Origin: DALYLB01 sp046154695 | GTDB lineage: Bacteria; Acidobacteriota; Blastocatellia; RBC074 | NCBI GenBank assembly: GCA_046154695.1 | Contig: JBJXFI010000159.1 | Location: forward strand, 1 to 14,520 | Length of the DNA: 14,520 nt | Direction of reading: 5' to 3' | Part shown: positions 6,291 through 14,476 of the stretch, piece by piece | Position numbering within the stretch: the first letter of the stretch is position 1 | Layout of the letters: each line of letters opens with the position of its first letter | Notes under the pieces: generated by a model | Databases searched by the model: none | What the model was told of the DNA's origin: nothing | What the model saw: only the letters and a program-made list of their open reading frames with translations | Translations under genes and position numbers: made by a program

Positions 6291-8624
6291 CTATTTGCGA
6301 ATCAGATTGTCGAGTGTGGTGAGCAGGCTCTCTGCCTTGTAGGGTTTCGGAAGCAGCGCCTCGATGCCGAGCGCGATGGCATCGGCGGCGCGCTCTCCTT
6401 CGGCCAGGCCGCTGCTGGCGATGATCTGGACTCGCGGGTTGATTTTTCGCAGCTCGCGAATCATCGCCGCCCCATCCATCGAGGGCATCATCATATCGGT
6501 CAGCACCACCCTGATTTCGTTCTGATTCGCGGCGTAGACGGCCACCCCCTCCGCGCCATCGCTGGCCAGGAGCACGCGGAAGCCGAAGGCTTCCAGTGTC
6601 GTTCGGGTGATTTCGCGAATGTGCGCCTCGTCATCCACGACCAGAATCGTTTCGCCGCGCCCGGCGGGCAGATCCCCCAGTGCGGCGGCGGGCGGCCCGG
6701 ATTCCGCCGATGCGATTGTCGGAAGGTGAATCCTGAATTGCGTCCCTTTGCCGGGTTCGCTGTACACGTTGATGAACCCCGAGTGGTTTTTGATGATTCC
6801 CTGAACGGTGGCAAGTCCGAGGCCGGTGCCCTTGCCCGGCTCCTTCGTGGTGAAGAAGGGGTCGAAGATCCGGTCGAGGATCTCGGTGGGGATCCCCGTG
6901 CCGGTGTCGGTGACGATGATCGCCACGTACGGTCCCGGCCGGGCTTCGGGGAGCATACGAGCGTAGTGCTCATCGAGAAGAATGTTTTCCGTCGCGATGG
7001 TCAGGGTTCCGCCTTGGGGCATCGCATCGCGGGCGTTGACCGACAAATTCATCAACACCTGATGCAACTGCGTCGGATCGCCCTCGATGGCCGCGAAATG
7101 CGGCGCGAGCATCTGTTTGACGGCGATGTTTTTCGGCAGCGTTTCGTGCAGGACCTCGATGATCTCCTTGATCAGGTGATTGGGCTGGAACGTCGTCTTT
7201 TGCGCGCCCCCGCCCCGGGCGAACGAGAGCACCTGTTTGATGAGATCGGCTCCGCGCATCGTGTTTTGCAGAATCATATCGAGCAGCCGCCGGGCCCCCT
7301 CGTCGTTCTGTCTCATCTGCAGAAGCTGAACGCCCATGGTGATCGGCGAGAGGACGTTGTTCAGGTCGTGCGCGATGCCGCTGGCCAGCGTGCCGATGCT
7401 CTCCAGCCGCTGCGCGCGCAGAAACTGCGCCTCGAGTTTCTTCTTCTCTGTGATGTCCTCGCCTGAACTCAAAGTGCCGGTCAGATGGCCCGCGGCGTCT
7501 TTGAGGGCGACGTTATGCCATCGAATGAGCCGCTCCTCCCCGCTCTTGGTCAGCACCTTGTTCTCGATATACCTGTCCTGTTCGACCTCTCCCGCGACGA
7601 CTCTTCGGAAAACCGCCTGCACGAATTCGCGCTCGCCGGCGGGAATGCAGGCATCGAACCAGTTTCCGCCGATCAGCTCGCGCTCGTCATACCCGAGCAC
7701 CTCGCAACCTTTCCGGTTGACCTCCCTGATCGTGGCGTTCTTGTCCAGAACGACCAGAATGACTTCCACGACATCCAGATACTGCTGCGCCCGATCCCGT
7801 TCCCGCCGCAACTCCTCCTCCGCCCGCTGCCGGTGAGTGATGTCGCGCAGAATCACCGTGAAGAATTTCCTGCCGTCGGCCTCGATCTGCGAGATGGAGG
7901 CCTCGATCGGGAACTCCTCGCCATTGGCGCGAAGCCCGAAGACCGCGCCCAGCGATCCCATCGAGCGCCGGGTCGCGTTGGCGCGGGAGAAGCCCTCGAT
8001 GTGCCCGTGATGCGCGCCGCGAAAGCGTTCCGGAATGAAGCGGTCGAGGGACTCCCCAATGGCCTTTTCGACCGGGCAGCCGAACATTCGCGCGGCCGCC
8101 GCGTTGAAAACCGTGACGCGCTGATGGGCATCCACCGTGATGATGGCGTCCATCGCCGAGGCGATGATGGCGGAAACGCGCAGCTGGCTTTCGCGGAGCG
8201 CGGTTTCGGCTGATTTACGGTCGTGAATATCGGTCAGGGCGCCGATCCATTGGAGGATCTCGCCTTGCTCGCCGCGGATCGGGACCGCGCGCGACAAATG
8301 CCACCGGTATTCGCCGGCCGGCGGGCGGAGGCGGAATTCGATCTCGCAGGGACGGCCCGCCTTCACGGACTCCATCCACCGCCGCCGCGCGCCATCGCGA
8401 TCGTCAGGGTGAACGAATTCCCACCAGGCTTCTCCGGACGCCTGCTCCTTGCCGACGCCAAGGGATTCATACCACTCCTGATTGACATAATTCGGCGCCC
8501 CGTTCTGGCCGCAGGTAAAAAAGATCTGCGGCATGGCCCTGGCAGGCTGCCAGGACCGCTCCTCGCTCCCCTGCATCTCCTCCGCCATTTGGTCGGCGGG
8601 TTTTTCATCAAATCCCTCTGGCAT
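6291..8624 (-). CDS. soluble hybrid sensor histidine kinase with three PAS domains and a receiver
   Basis: A 777-residue signalling protein without membrane segments, so it should sense a cytoplasmic cue. It has PAS1 at about residues 30-137 (with the PAC-like end IGALTDIHDRK), PAS2 at 145-268 (VILRDITHRQ) and PAS3 at 282-395 (GEDITEKKK). The HisKA domain follows with the H box GIAHDLNNVLSPI, phospho-His H419. The ATPase domain has N box NLSVNARDAMP (526-536), G1 DTGTGIP (573-579), F box FDPFFTTK (587-594) and G2 GTGLGLATV (599-607). After a linker at 634-656, a receiver domain runs to the end with acidic pocket D664/D665, phospho-Asp D710 (VVLTDMMMPSMDG) and Lys760 (LLPKPY). All catalytic residues are present. 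The HDLNN-type H box is that of the NtrB-like class. A GGGAGTGA ribosome site precedes the ATG. No response regulator lies beside it, so it is an orphan whose partner is encoded elsewhere. The signal is unknown. Confidence 0.95.
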   Translation of the reverse strand: MPEGFDEKPADQMAEEMQGSEERSWQPARAMPQIFFTCGQNGAPNYVNQEWYESLGVGKEQASGEAWWEFVHPDDRDGARRRWMESVKAGRPCEIEFRLRPPAGEYRWHLSRAVPIRGEQGEILQWIGALTDIHDRKSAETALRESQLRVSAIIASAMDAIITVDAHQRVTVFNAAAARMFGCPVEKAIGESLDRFIPERFRGAHHGHIEGFSRANATRRSMGSLGAVFGLRANGEEFPIEASISQIEADGRKFFTVILRDITHRQRAEEELRRERDRAQQYLDVVEVILVVLDKNATIREVNRKGCEVLGYDERELIGGNWFDACIPAGEREFVQAVFRRVVAGEVEQDRYIENKVLTKSGEERLIRWHNVALKDAAGHLTGTLSSGEDITEKKKLEAQFLRAQRLESIGTLASGIAHDLNNVLSPITMGVQLLQMRQNDEGARRLLDMILQNTMRGADLIKQVLSFARGGGAQKTTFQPNHLIKEIIEVLHETLPKNIAVKQMLAPHFAAIEGDPTQLHQVLMNLSVNARDAMPQGGTLTIATENILLDEHYARMLPEARPGPYVAIIVTDTGTGIPTEILDRIFDPFFTTKEPGKGTGLGLATVQGIIKNHSGFINVYSEPGKGTQFRIHLPTIASAESGPPAAALGDLPAGRGETILVVDDEAHIREITRTTLEAFGFRVLLASDGAEGVAVYAANQNEIRVVLTDMMMPSMDGAAMIRELRKINPRVQIIASSGLAEGERAADAIALGIEALLPKPYKAESLLTTLDNLIRK

Positions 8625-8977
8625 TCACTCCCCTCCCGCAACTATCTCGATTGCAAACTTGTCCCGCGCCTTCGATTGTCGGAAGGCAGCCGGAACAGTA
8701 TTGTCCAGAACGAATCCTCCACCGTGAAATACACCTTAACGCTGCAGGGTTACAGCACCCGAATTTTCCAAGAGAGTGACGGAACTCTTACACCAAGCTG
8801 TTGTACTGAGGTGATTCTACCAGCAAGCGCGGGATTTGTTGAAGGCGCGAAAGCGGCGCGGATCATCCGCGGTTCTTCCTCGTTCCCCGGGGAAAAATCG
8901 ATCTGGGGCGATTTGAGGAATGGGAGATGCAGGCGTAAAGGCATTCTTTTTTCAGGATTCTTCCGTGGAGCGATGAC
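8625..8977. promoter_or_regulatory. divergent intergenic region with two palindromes
   Basis: A 353-bp non-coding gap between the divergent kinase and ywiC-like genes. It contains a perfect 15-bp dyad CGCGGATCATCCGCG at 8857-8871 and a perfect 12-bp palindrome TTCCCCGGGGAA at 8883-8894. A weak plus-strand promoter candidate, TTGAAG (8839-8844) and GATCAT (8861-8866) with a 16-bp spacer, has its -10 inside the first dyad. This would be a sensible repressor-site layout, about 105 nt before the ywiC-like start. I could not find a convincing promoter for the kinase gene. No RNA gene or small ORF is evident. Confidence 0.4.
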
Positions 8978-9775
8978 ATGAACCTGCGATCCAGACTGAA
9001 ACTGCCCAAAGAGCACGGCGCGTGGGCGATGCTCTATGTTCCCTTCGTTCTAGGCGTCGCCGTGGCCGGGCGATTTTCGTGGCCGTTGCTGCCGCTATTG
9101 CTGGCGGCGACCGCCCTGTTCATTTCGCGGGAGTCGCTGCTGATCTGGTGGCGCGCGCGAAATCGCGGGCGCGAAGCGAACGAGGCGGGAAAGGCGCTGC
9201 TTGCATGGTTGCTGCTGGCGGCGCTGTTCGGGTTGCCGCTGCTCTTGGTCTGGCGGCTGCACGGGTTGCTTCCGCTGGGCGCCATCGGCCTCGCTCTGCT
9301 GCTCTTCAACGGCAGGCAGGCGGCACGGTTGGAGGAGCGATCCATCGCGGGGGAGTTGGTGGCGATTTGCGGGCTGACGATGACGGCGCCGGCGAGCTAC
9401 CACGCGGCGCGCGGAGCCTGGGATCGGACCGCGCTCTGGATTTGGCTCCTGAGCGTCCTCTATTTCGCGAGCAGTGTGTTCTATATCAAACTGCGCGTCT
9501 ACCGGCTGAATCCGCGCAAGCAGGAAGCGCAGCGGCGCGTATGGCGTGGCTGCGCCGCATATCACGCGTTCCTGCTGCTCGCGCTGGCAGCGCTGTTCGC
9601 CTCTGGAAGCCTGTCGGTCTTTGCGCTGATCGCGTTCACCCCCGTGCTGGCGCGAACCTTCTGGAGCCTGGGTATGCCGGTGGCGTCGGTGAATCTGAAG
9701 CGGGCGGGCATTCTGGAGATCGTCTATTCACTGCTGTTTCTGGCCTTCGTCGCGCTCGGCTTCAGCGCTGATTGA
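8978..9775 (+). CDS. YwiC-like multipass membrane protein
   Basis: A 265-residue hydrophobic protein beginning MNLRSRLKLPKEHGAWAML. The PKEHGAWAM motif near the N-terminus is the hallmark of the YwiC-like family, whose biochemical function is not established. About seven or eight membrane segments can be drawn, roughly at residues 17-30, 36-50, 74-91, 97-110, 124-140, 152-170, 196-222 and 244-261. A short, conserved-looking internal loop reads SSVFYIKLRVYRLNPRK (165-181), and KRAGILEIVYS (241-251) precedes the last segment. The ATG at 8978 has a TGGAG ribosome site at 8965-8969 and places the family motif at residue 10, so the start is well supported. It stands alone on its strand, divergent from the kinase and convergent with the ABC operon. 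Membrane transport or small-molecule binding is possible but not shown. Confidence 0.85.
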   Translation: MNLRSRLKLPKEHGAWAMLYVPFVLGVAVAGRFSWPLLPLLLAATALFISRESLLIWWRARNRGREANEAGKALLAWLLLAALFGLPLLLVWRLHGLLPLGAIGLALLLFNGRQAARLEERSIAGELVAICGLTMTAPASYHAARGAWDRTALWIWLLSVLYFASSVFYIKLRVYRLNPRKQEAQRRVWRGCAAYHAFLLLALAALFASGSLSVFALIAFTPVLARTFWSLGMPVASVNLKRAGILEIVYSLLFLAFVALGFSAD

Positions 9776-9808
9776 ATGGCGGCGGGCGCCGGAGGAATCC
9801 CCGCGGCC

Positions 9809-9853
9809 GCTTCGCGCAAGGTGGGGATTTTTCCCCGGCTTGCGCGAAGCTTT
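9809..9853 (+). terminator. probable terminator after the ywiC-like gene
   Basis: A perfect 12-bp stem (GCTTCGCGCAAG at 9809-9820 with its complement at 9839-9850) encloses a second small hairpin GGGG/CCCC (9823-9826 with 9833-9836) around a T-rich loop. Only a short T run follows (TTTCCTGTTT), so the efficiency is uncertain. It lies between convergent genes and may also stop readthrough from the ABC operon. Confidence 0.6.
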
Positions 9854-9919
9854 CCTGTTTCCATCGCGAGATTCCGGAAAATTTCCCGGTGCTTCCCCAT
9901 TTTGTTCGCCATGCCGGAC

Positions 9920-10621
9920 TCAGTATTCCACGGGTTTTTCTCCCTCCGGCAGCATGATTCCCTTATCCAGGTACCGGATGTGAGAGGCGGCCTTCGCGGC
10001 GATCGGGTCGTGAGTGACCATCACGATCGTCTTGCCGAATTCATGGTTCAATCTTCCGAGCAGCGTCAGCGCTTCGCGGGCCGATGCGGCGTCGAGGTTT
10101 CCGGTCGGTTCGTCGGCCAAAATCACGTCCGGATCCGTCACGATCGCCCGCGCGATGGCGACGCGCTGCTCCTGGCCGCCCGAGAGCTGGCGCGGCGTGT
10201 GGCCGAGCCGGTCCCCCAGCCCCACCAGTTCGAGCGCGCGCTGCGCATGCTCGCGGCGCTGCTGTTTGTTGAGCCGCGTCAGTTTCAACGGCAGCTCGAC
10301 ATTTTCGAGCGCCGTCAACACCGGAATCAGATTGAAGGACTGGAATACGAATCCGATGTGGGCGTTGCGCCAGCGCGCGATCTCGGCGTCGTTGAGCGTC
10401 TGCAGGTTCTGCCCGAATACGCTGATCTCGCCGCTCGTCGGGCGATCCATCGCCGCGATCAGATGCAGCAGCGTCGATTTCCCCGATCCGGACGGCCCCA
10501 TCAGGCCGATGAACTCCCCCTTGCGCACCTCCAGATTCGCATCCTTCAGCGCCACCACATGAAATTCATCGCGGACAAACTCCTTGGTCAGGTTCCTGGT
10601 CTGGATGACGACATTGTTCAT
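9920..10621 (-). CDS. ABC transporter ATP-binding protein (MacB/LolD/DevA-type)
   Basis: A 233-residue cytoplasmic ATPase, standard length for a stand-alone nucleotide-binding subunit of the MacB/LolD class. It contains Walker A GPSGSGKST (42-50), Q-loop Q94 in FVFQSFNLIPVLTALENV, signature LSGGQ (146-150), Walker B VILAD (166-170) with catalytic E171, D-loop NLD (175-177) and switch H204 (MVTHDP). The NLIPVLTALENVELPL stretch is typical of the class that works with FtsX-fold permeases and does not form a classic importer. Its start overlaps the adaptor stop by 4 bp (ATGA at 10618-10621), so it is translationally coupled. It is the last gene of a four-gene exporter operon and should energise the two FtsX-type permeases. 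The substrate is not predictable from this subunit. Confidence 0.95.
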   Translation of the reverse strand: MNNVVIQTRNLTKEFVRDEFHVVALKDANLEVRKGEFIGLMGPSGSGKSTLLHLIAAMDRPTSGEISVFGQNLQTLNDAEIARWRNAHIGFVFQSFNLIPVLTALENVELPLKLTRLNKQQRREHAQRALELVGLGDRLGHTPRQLSGGQEQRVAIARAIVTDPDVILADEPTGNLDAASAREALTLLGRLNHEFGKTIVMVTHDPIAAKAASHIRYLDKGIMLPEGEKPVEY

Positions 10622-11967
10622 GATTTGATTTTTACGTTGCCTCCGTCTTTCAGTTCCTGCGGCGGATTCACGATCACTTCCTCTCCGCCGATCAGCCCCT
10701 CTTCCACACGCACTCCCCGGGAGGTGGAAGCGCCGGTTTTGATGGGCCGCCGCACGGATTTGCCGTTCAAATGCACAAACACCGCGCCGTCACGCACGGC
10801 CGAGGCCGGCACATAGATCTCCGGTCTGGTCGGTATATTTTGGGCGCCCGCCCGCGGCTCGGATATGAAATCCGCGCTCGCGTTCATCTCGGGGCGCAGA
10901 AACCGGTCGGGATCGAGCACTTTTACCTTTACCTGCACGGTTGCTTTCTGGCGGTTGGCCTCGGGCGCGATCTCCTCGATCACGCCGTTGTAGGAGCGGT
11001 CGCGATACGCGTCCGTGCGAACGACGGCGCGCTGCTTCGACCCCAGCCGGGCGAAATCGTTTTGATTGATGTCGAGCTCGACCTGGAGGTCGTCGAGGTC
11101 GGCCATGGAAACGACGTAGCCTTTCGCGCCCCGCTCGCCCACGAAACCGGTCGTGACGAACTCCCCTTTTTCGACGATGCGTTCGAGGATCGTTCCCGTG
11201 ATCGGCGCGCGGATGATCGTGTTGGAAAGCTGGGTTTCGGCGAACGCCGTCTGCCCCTTCGCGCGTTCGATCTCGCCGCGCGCCTGGGCGATCTGCTCCT
11301 GCCTGGGGCCGATCTTCACCAGCTGAAAGGTTCTTTCAATCGCGGCCACGCGGGCGACCTGCACATCGTACCGCGCCTTGGCGTCGTCAAAGGTCTGCTG
11401 CGACATGATCTGGTCTTCGAGCAGCCGCTCCATGCGTTCGAGGTTGATCTTTGCGTTCACCAGATCGGCTTTTTCCCGCTCCAGGTTGGCCCGGGCGACG
11501 TCGATCTCTTCGGGGCGCGAGCCGTTCAGCAGCTCCTGCAGCCGGGCTTCCAGGGAGGTCAGCTCTCCCCGGGCCTGTTGCAACTGCGCGCGATACTCAT
11601 CGTCCTCCAGCCGCGCGATCACCTGGCCTTCCTTGACGCGGTCGCCTTTTTCGACGCCGATCCAGGCCACTTTCCCGACGACTTTCGACGCCACCTGAAT
11701 CTTGTGGTGAGCCACGATGTAGCCGGTGGCGCTGAGGATGACCCCCCCACCCGCCGCTTTCGCCCCGCCGGTGTCGCCGCCGACGCGCACGACGGTGACT
11801 TCCGTCGCGGCCGTGACGCGGTTGTAAACGAACCGGGCCGCGCCGAGCAGCAGAAACAGCAGCACGCCGCCGAGAATCCACCATTTTGCCCAGCGTGACA
11901 GCGGCGCGCGCGCGGCGCTGGTTTTTTGCGATTTGTCGATTCGTAAACTGTTCAGGTCCGGTTGCAT
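10618..11967 (-). CDS. HlyD/MacA-type periplasmic adaptor (membrane fusion protein)
   Basis: A 449-residue adaptor anchored by one N-terminal membrane segment (about residues 28-46). The first lipoyl half-motif is at about 80-120 (GYIVAHHKIQVASKVVGKV, then GDRVKEGQVIARLEDDEY). A long alpha-helical hairpin follows at about 122-246, rich in Glu/Arg/Gln and Ala, and the second lipoyl half is IIRAPITGTILERIVEKGEFV (251-271). A beta-barrel and membrane-proximal domain follow (VELDINQNDFARLGSKQRA; YVPASAVRDGAVFV; VEEGLIGGEEVIVNP). Such proteins bridge an ABC permease to an outer-membrane channel. The long hairpin is MacA/DevB-like. The start lies 2 bp after the preceding permease stop with a GAGAGAAG ribosome site inside it, so the genes are coupled. 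No TolC-type outer-membrane gene lies in the window. The role is certain; the exported substrate is unknown. Confidence 0.93.
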   Translation of the reverse strand: MQPDLNSLRIDKSQKTSAARAPLSRWAKWWILGGVLLFLLLGAARFVYNRVTAATEVTVVRVGGDTGGAKAAGGGVILSATGYIVAHHKIQVASKVVGKVAWIGVEKGDRVKEGQVIARLEDDEYRAQLQQARGELTSLEARLQELLNGSRPEEIDVARANLEREKADLVNAKINLERMERLLEDQIMSQQTFDDAKARYDVQVARVAAIERTFQLVKIGPRQEQIAQARGEIERAKGQTAFAETQLSNTIIRAPITGTILERIVEKGEFVTTGFVGERGAKGYVVSMADLDDLQVELDINQNDFARLGSKQRAVVRTDAYRDRSYNGVIEEIAPEANRQKATVQVKVKVLDPDRFLRPEMNASADFISEPRAGAQNIPTRPEIYVPASAVRDGAVFVHLNGKSVRRPIKTGASTSRGVRVEEGLIGGEEVIVNPPQELKDGGNVKIKS

Positions 11968-11969
11968 AT

Positions 11970-13136
11970 TCAGACTTCTCTCAACGCCGTCAGGATTTCC
12001 TTCCGCGCGGCCGAACCAGCGGGGAACAAGCCGCCAAGCGCGCCCATCACGAGCGCGAACACGATGCCTACCAGCATGATTCCCGGCGTGATGCGGAAAT
12101 CGAAGGTGAACTCGCTGAACGTCGTGAAGCTGCCGATGCCGGTGGTGATGTTCCCGAGCGGCAGCACCAGCAGGCAGCCGAGCAGCCCTCCCAGCAGGCT
12201 CAGCAGCAACGACTCGATCATAAAGCTGACCAGGATTCCCATCTTCGAGAACCCCAGCACCCGGAGCGTGCCGATCTCGGCCGCGCGCCGCGCGACCGCG
12301 GCATACATGGTGTTCATCGCGGCGAAACTCGAGCCGATGGCCATGATGACCGCCACGAAGATGCCCAGATACTGGATCGGCGCCGCGGAGTTGGTCTGCG
12401 CCTCGTAATAGGACTTTTCAGAGACCGCGTCCAGATTCAGGCGCTGATCGCTCGACAAGTCGTTCATCAAGGCCTGCATCGAGACCGGATCGGTCGCGCG
12501 AAGCAGGAGCGAGCTCAGCGCCGCCTCGCGATTTTGATCCGAGGCGAGCTGCGCCAGATCGCAAAAGATCTCGCTGTTGGCCGCCGACCGGCCGGCGTCC
12601 ATGATGCCGACGACCTCCCATTCGCCGCGCCCGAAATCGAGTTTCGAGCCGATGGAGGCCTTCGGATAGCGCTTGGCCAGCCCTTTTCCGACGACGGCTT
12701 CGCGGCGGCCGGGCTCGAACATTCGCCCCTCGGAAATCCGCGCATTTTCACGCATCGCAAATCCGGTCGTGGTCAGGCCTCGCAGGCTGATGTTGACGCC
12801 CGAGGGGTTTTCCGGGCTTTCGAGCATGACGACGGTCACCAGTTCGAGCGACGCCATCGGCTCTCCGTTCGGCGCGCGCGCGATTCCCGGCTTGACCTTG
12901 ATGATCTGGAATTGTTCCTGCGTCATCGAGGACCCCAGTTCGGAGCCGGCGCCCTTGCGCATGGCCAGGATGTGCAGGGGGTGGCCGGTCGCGGTCAGCG
13001 ATGTCCGCAGTCCTTCCACCAGGGCGAGGATGCTGAGCAGCACCGCGACCGTCAGCGCAATGCCGAGGGCCGTCATAATCGTCGTCGTGCGCCGCGCGAT
13101 GAGATTGCGAATGTTGTAGGAGAGGGGAATTTTCAT
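11970..13136 (-). CDS. FtsX-type (MacB/DevC-like) ABC permease, second in operon
   Basis: A 388-residue permease with the MacB-fold topology. The first membrane segment is at about residues 19-42 (after NIRNLIARRTTTIMTALG), then a large periplasmic domain at about 45-250, and three segments at about 255-278, 301-328 and 350-374. The cytoplasmic coupling stretch RRAAEIGTLRVLGFSKMGI (283-301) is the FtsX-domain hallmark that contacts the ATPase, and the C-terminus carries PAGSAARKEILTALRE. The start is 7 bp after the stop of the upstream permease gene. It has the same length as that permease but low sequence similarity, with recognisable similarity only in the coupling helix and topology, so they probably form a heterodimer. 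The LRVLGFSK motif and adaptor neighbour favour the DevC/MacB exporter class over LolCE, but that is inference. Confidence 0.92.
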   Translation of the reverse strand: MKIPLSYNIRNLIARRTTTIMTALGIALTVAVLLSILALVEGLRTSLTATGHPLHILAMRKGAGSELGSSMTQEQFQIIKVKPGIARAPNGEPMASLELVTVVMLESPENPSGVNISLRGLTTTGFAMRENARISEGRMFEPGRREAVVGKGLAKRYPKASIGSKLDFGRGEWEVVGIMDAGRSAANSEIFCDLAQLASDQNREAALSSLLLRATDPVSMQALMNDLSSDQRLNLDAVSEKSYYEAQTNSAAPIQYLGIFVAVIMAIGSSFAAMNTMYAAVARRAAEIGTLRVLGFSKMGILVSFMIESLLLSLLGGLLGCLLVLPLGNITTGIGSFTTFSEFTFDFRITPGIMLVGIVFALVMGALGGLFPAGSAARKEILTALREV

Positions 13137-13143
13137 AATCGCT

Positions 13144-14310
13144 TCAATCGGCTGTTTTCAACGCCTCGACGATGGAAAGTCTGGATGCTCCCCAGGCGGG
13201 GATGATCGAGCTGACGACGCCGATCAGCACCGCCACGAGCAGGCATATCCCCGCGACCGACGGCGTCACCGTGATCTGGCTGAGATTGGCGAACGTGGAG
13301 GGCGCCTGTCGAACCAGCGCGCACAGCCCCTCGGCGAGCGCCAGACCGAGGACGCCGCCGATGAACGAAATCAACACCGCCTCGCCCACCATCAGCCACA
13401 GCAGATTCCCGTTCGTGAACCCCAGCGTCTTGAGCACCCCCACTTCGCGCACGCGCTCGCGCACCGCCATCGCGATCGTGTTGCCCGAAACCAGCAGAAT
13501 GGTGAACGTCACCGCCGCGCAGATCGAGAGCAGAATCAGCTTCACATTGCCGAGGAACGCAAGAAAGCTCAGTTGGAACGCCATCTCGGTCTCGGTCTTG
13601 GTCTGCGCCGGCGAATTGCGGAACATGTCGTCCACCGCCTTCGCGATGGCGTTGGCATCCTCGGCCCGCTCCATCCGGATCGAGAATGTCCCCACGATAT
13701 CCTTCATACCCGGCAACCCGGCCACGCTCTCATTCAGATACTTGTAGTGAAAGAAGAGGCTCTCCTTGTCGGCCTCGCAGTCGTAAATCCCGCGGATGGT
13801 CAATTCAAGCGTGACGGGGACGTAGTCCCCGACAATCGTCATCCGGTCGCCGATCTTCAGGTTGTGGCGCGCGGCCGTTTTGGGGCCCAGGATGCAGCCC
13901 GTGCGGTCGGCGATCCACGCCTGCCGCTCGCTCTCCGACAGCTTGTACTCCGTATTGACGGTGCCGAACTTCTCCGCCTCCACCGAGAACCGCGCGAAAA
14001 AGTTCGCGGGATCGCGCGAATCCTTATACACCCCGCCGAACCAGTTGTTGATCATGACCTCCTTCACGCCCGGCACTTGTTTGATCTGCTGCTGGTAGGA
14101 TAACGGCAGGGTATTGGCGAGCGAGACGCGGTGGCGCGTGATCAGCCGCAGGGACTGATCGGCGCTCGCCTCCGTGAAGTAGAACGTATAATAGATCGCC
14201 AGCAGCACCCCCAACAGGCAGAGAGACGCGGCGATGCTCACGATCGTCATCACCGTTCGGCGGCGGTTCCGAAAGCTGTTTTTGAAGATCAGCGAAAAAT
14301 GACCGGACAT
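13144..14310 (-). CDS. FtsX-type (MacB/DevC-like) ABC permease, first in operon
   Basis: A 388-residue permease and first gene of the exporter operon. A membrane segment follows LIFKNSFRNRRRTVMTIV (about residues 20-44). A periplasmic domain spans about 50-250 with a MacB-type core (GVKEVMINNWFGGVYKD; LKIGDRMTIVGDYVPVTLELTIRGIY). Three C-terminal membrane segments follow at about 253-278, 304-330 and 350-372. The coupling stretch is AVRERVREVGVLKTLGFTNGN (282-302), a strong FtsX-domain motif, and the C-terminus is PAWGASRLSIVEALKTAD. A GGAGGAAG-type ribosome site (about 14316-14324) lies 7-8 nt before the ATG, the best in the operon. It is preceded by a predicted promoter about 80 nt upstream. 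The family call is secure; the substrate is unknown. Confidence 0.93.
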   Translation of the reverse strand: MSGHFSLIFKNSFRNRRRTVMTIVSIAASLCLLGVLLAIYYTFYFTEASADQSLRLITRHRVSLANTLPLSYQQQIKQVPGVKEVMINNWFGGVYKDSRDPANFFARFSVEAEKFGTVNTEYKLSESERQAWIADRTGCILGPKTAARHNLKIGDRMTIVGDYVPVTLELTIRGIYDCEADKESLFFHYKYLNESVAGLPGMKDIVGTFSIRMERAEDANAIAKAVDDMFRNSPAQTKTETEMAFQLSFLAFLGNVKLILLSICAAVTFTILLVSGNTIAMAVRERVREVGVLKTLGFTNGNLLWLMVGEAVLISFIGGVLGLALAEGLCALVRQAPSTFANLSQITVTPSVAGICLLVAVLIGVVSSIIPAWGASRLSIVEALKTAD

Positions 14311-14397
14311 CGGACTTCCTCCCTCTCCTCGATTCGTCTTCTTAATCTTCGGGCAGTATTTGTACCCAATTGACGCTCAGTTTTCCTTAATGTGCCG

Positions 14398-14426
14398 AGT
14401 ATAAGACAGGCAGCACAGCAATGCAA
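14398..14426 (-). promoter_or_regulatory. predicted sigma70-type promoter of the ABC exporter operon
   Basis: Read on the minus strand, the -35 TTGCAT (14421-14426) and -10 TATACT (14398-14403) are separated by the ideal 17 bp. Transcription would start near 14391, about 80 nt before the first permease. The leader region is AT-richer than the coding DNA. No clear operator palindrome flanks it. Confidence 0.65.
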
Positions 14427-14476
14427 CTGCCGGCAAAGCGGGTGTCTATTTCGGGTGTGATTAAAAGTGGGACACA

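Noticed and set aside
5959..6342. Plus-strand frame of 127 codons after the tRNA
   Set aside because: It runs through the terminator hairpin and the palindromic element and starts with TTG without a ribosome site; it is not a gene.
6201..7466. Open frame of 421 codons on the plus strand opposite the kinase ATPase and receiver domains
   Set aside because: The catalytic motifs of the kinase read on the minus strand; this frame has low-complexity composition and no family resemblance.
11886..13205. Open frame of 439 codons on the plus strand opposite the second permease
   Set aside because: Shadow of the permease gene: His/Arg/Asp-rich without hydrophobic core, and the FtsX coupling motif is on the minus strand.
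11970..14310. The two 388-residue permeases as a recent tandem duplication
   Set aside because: Despite equal length the sequences are dissimilar outside the FtsX coupling region, so any duplication is ancient.
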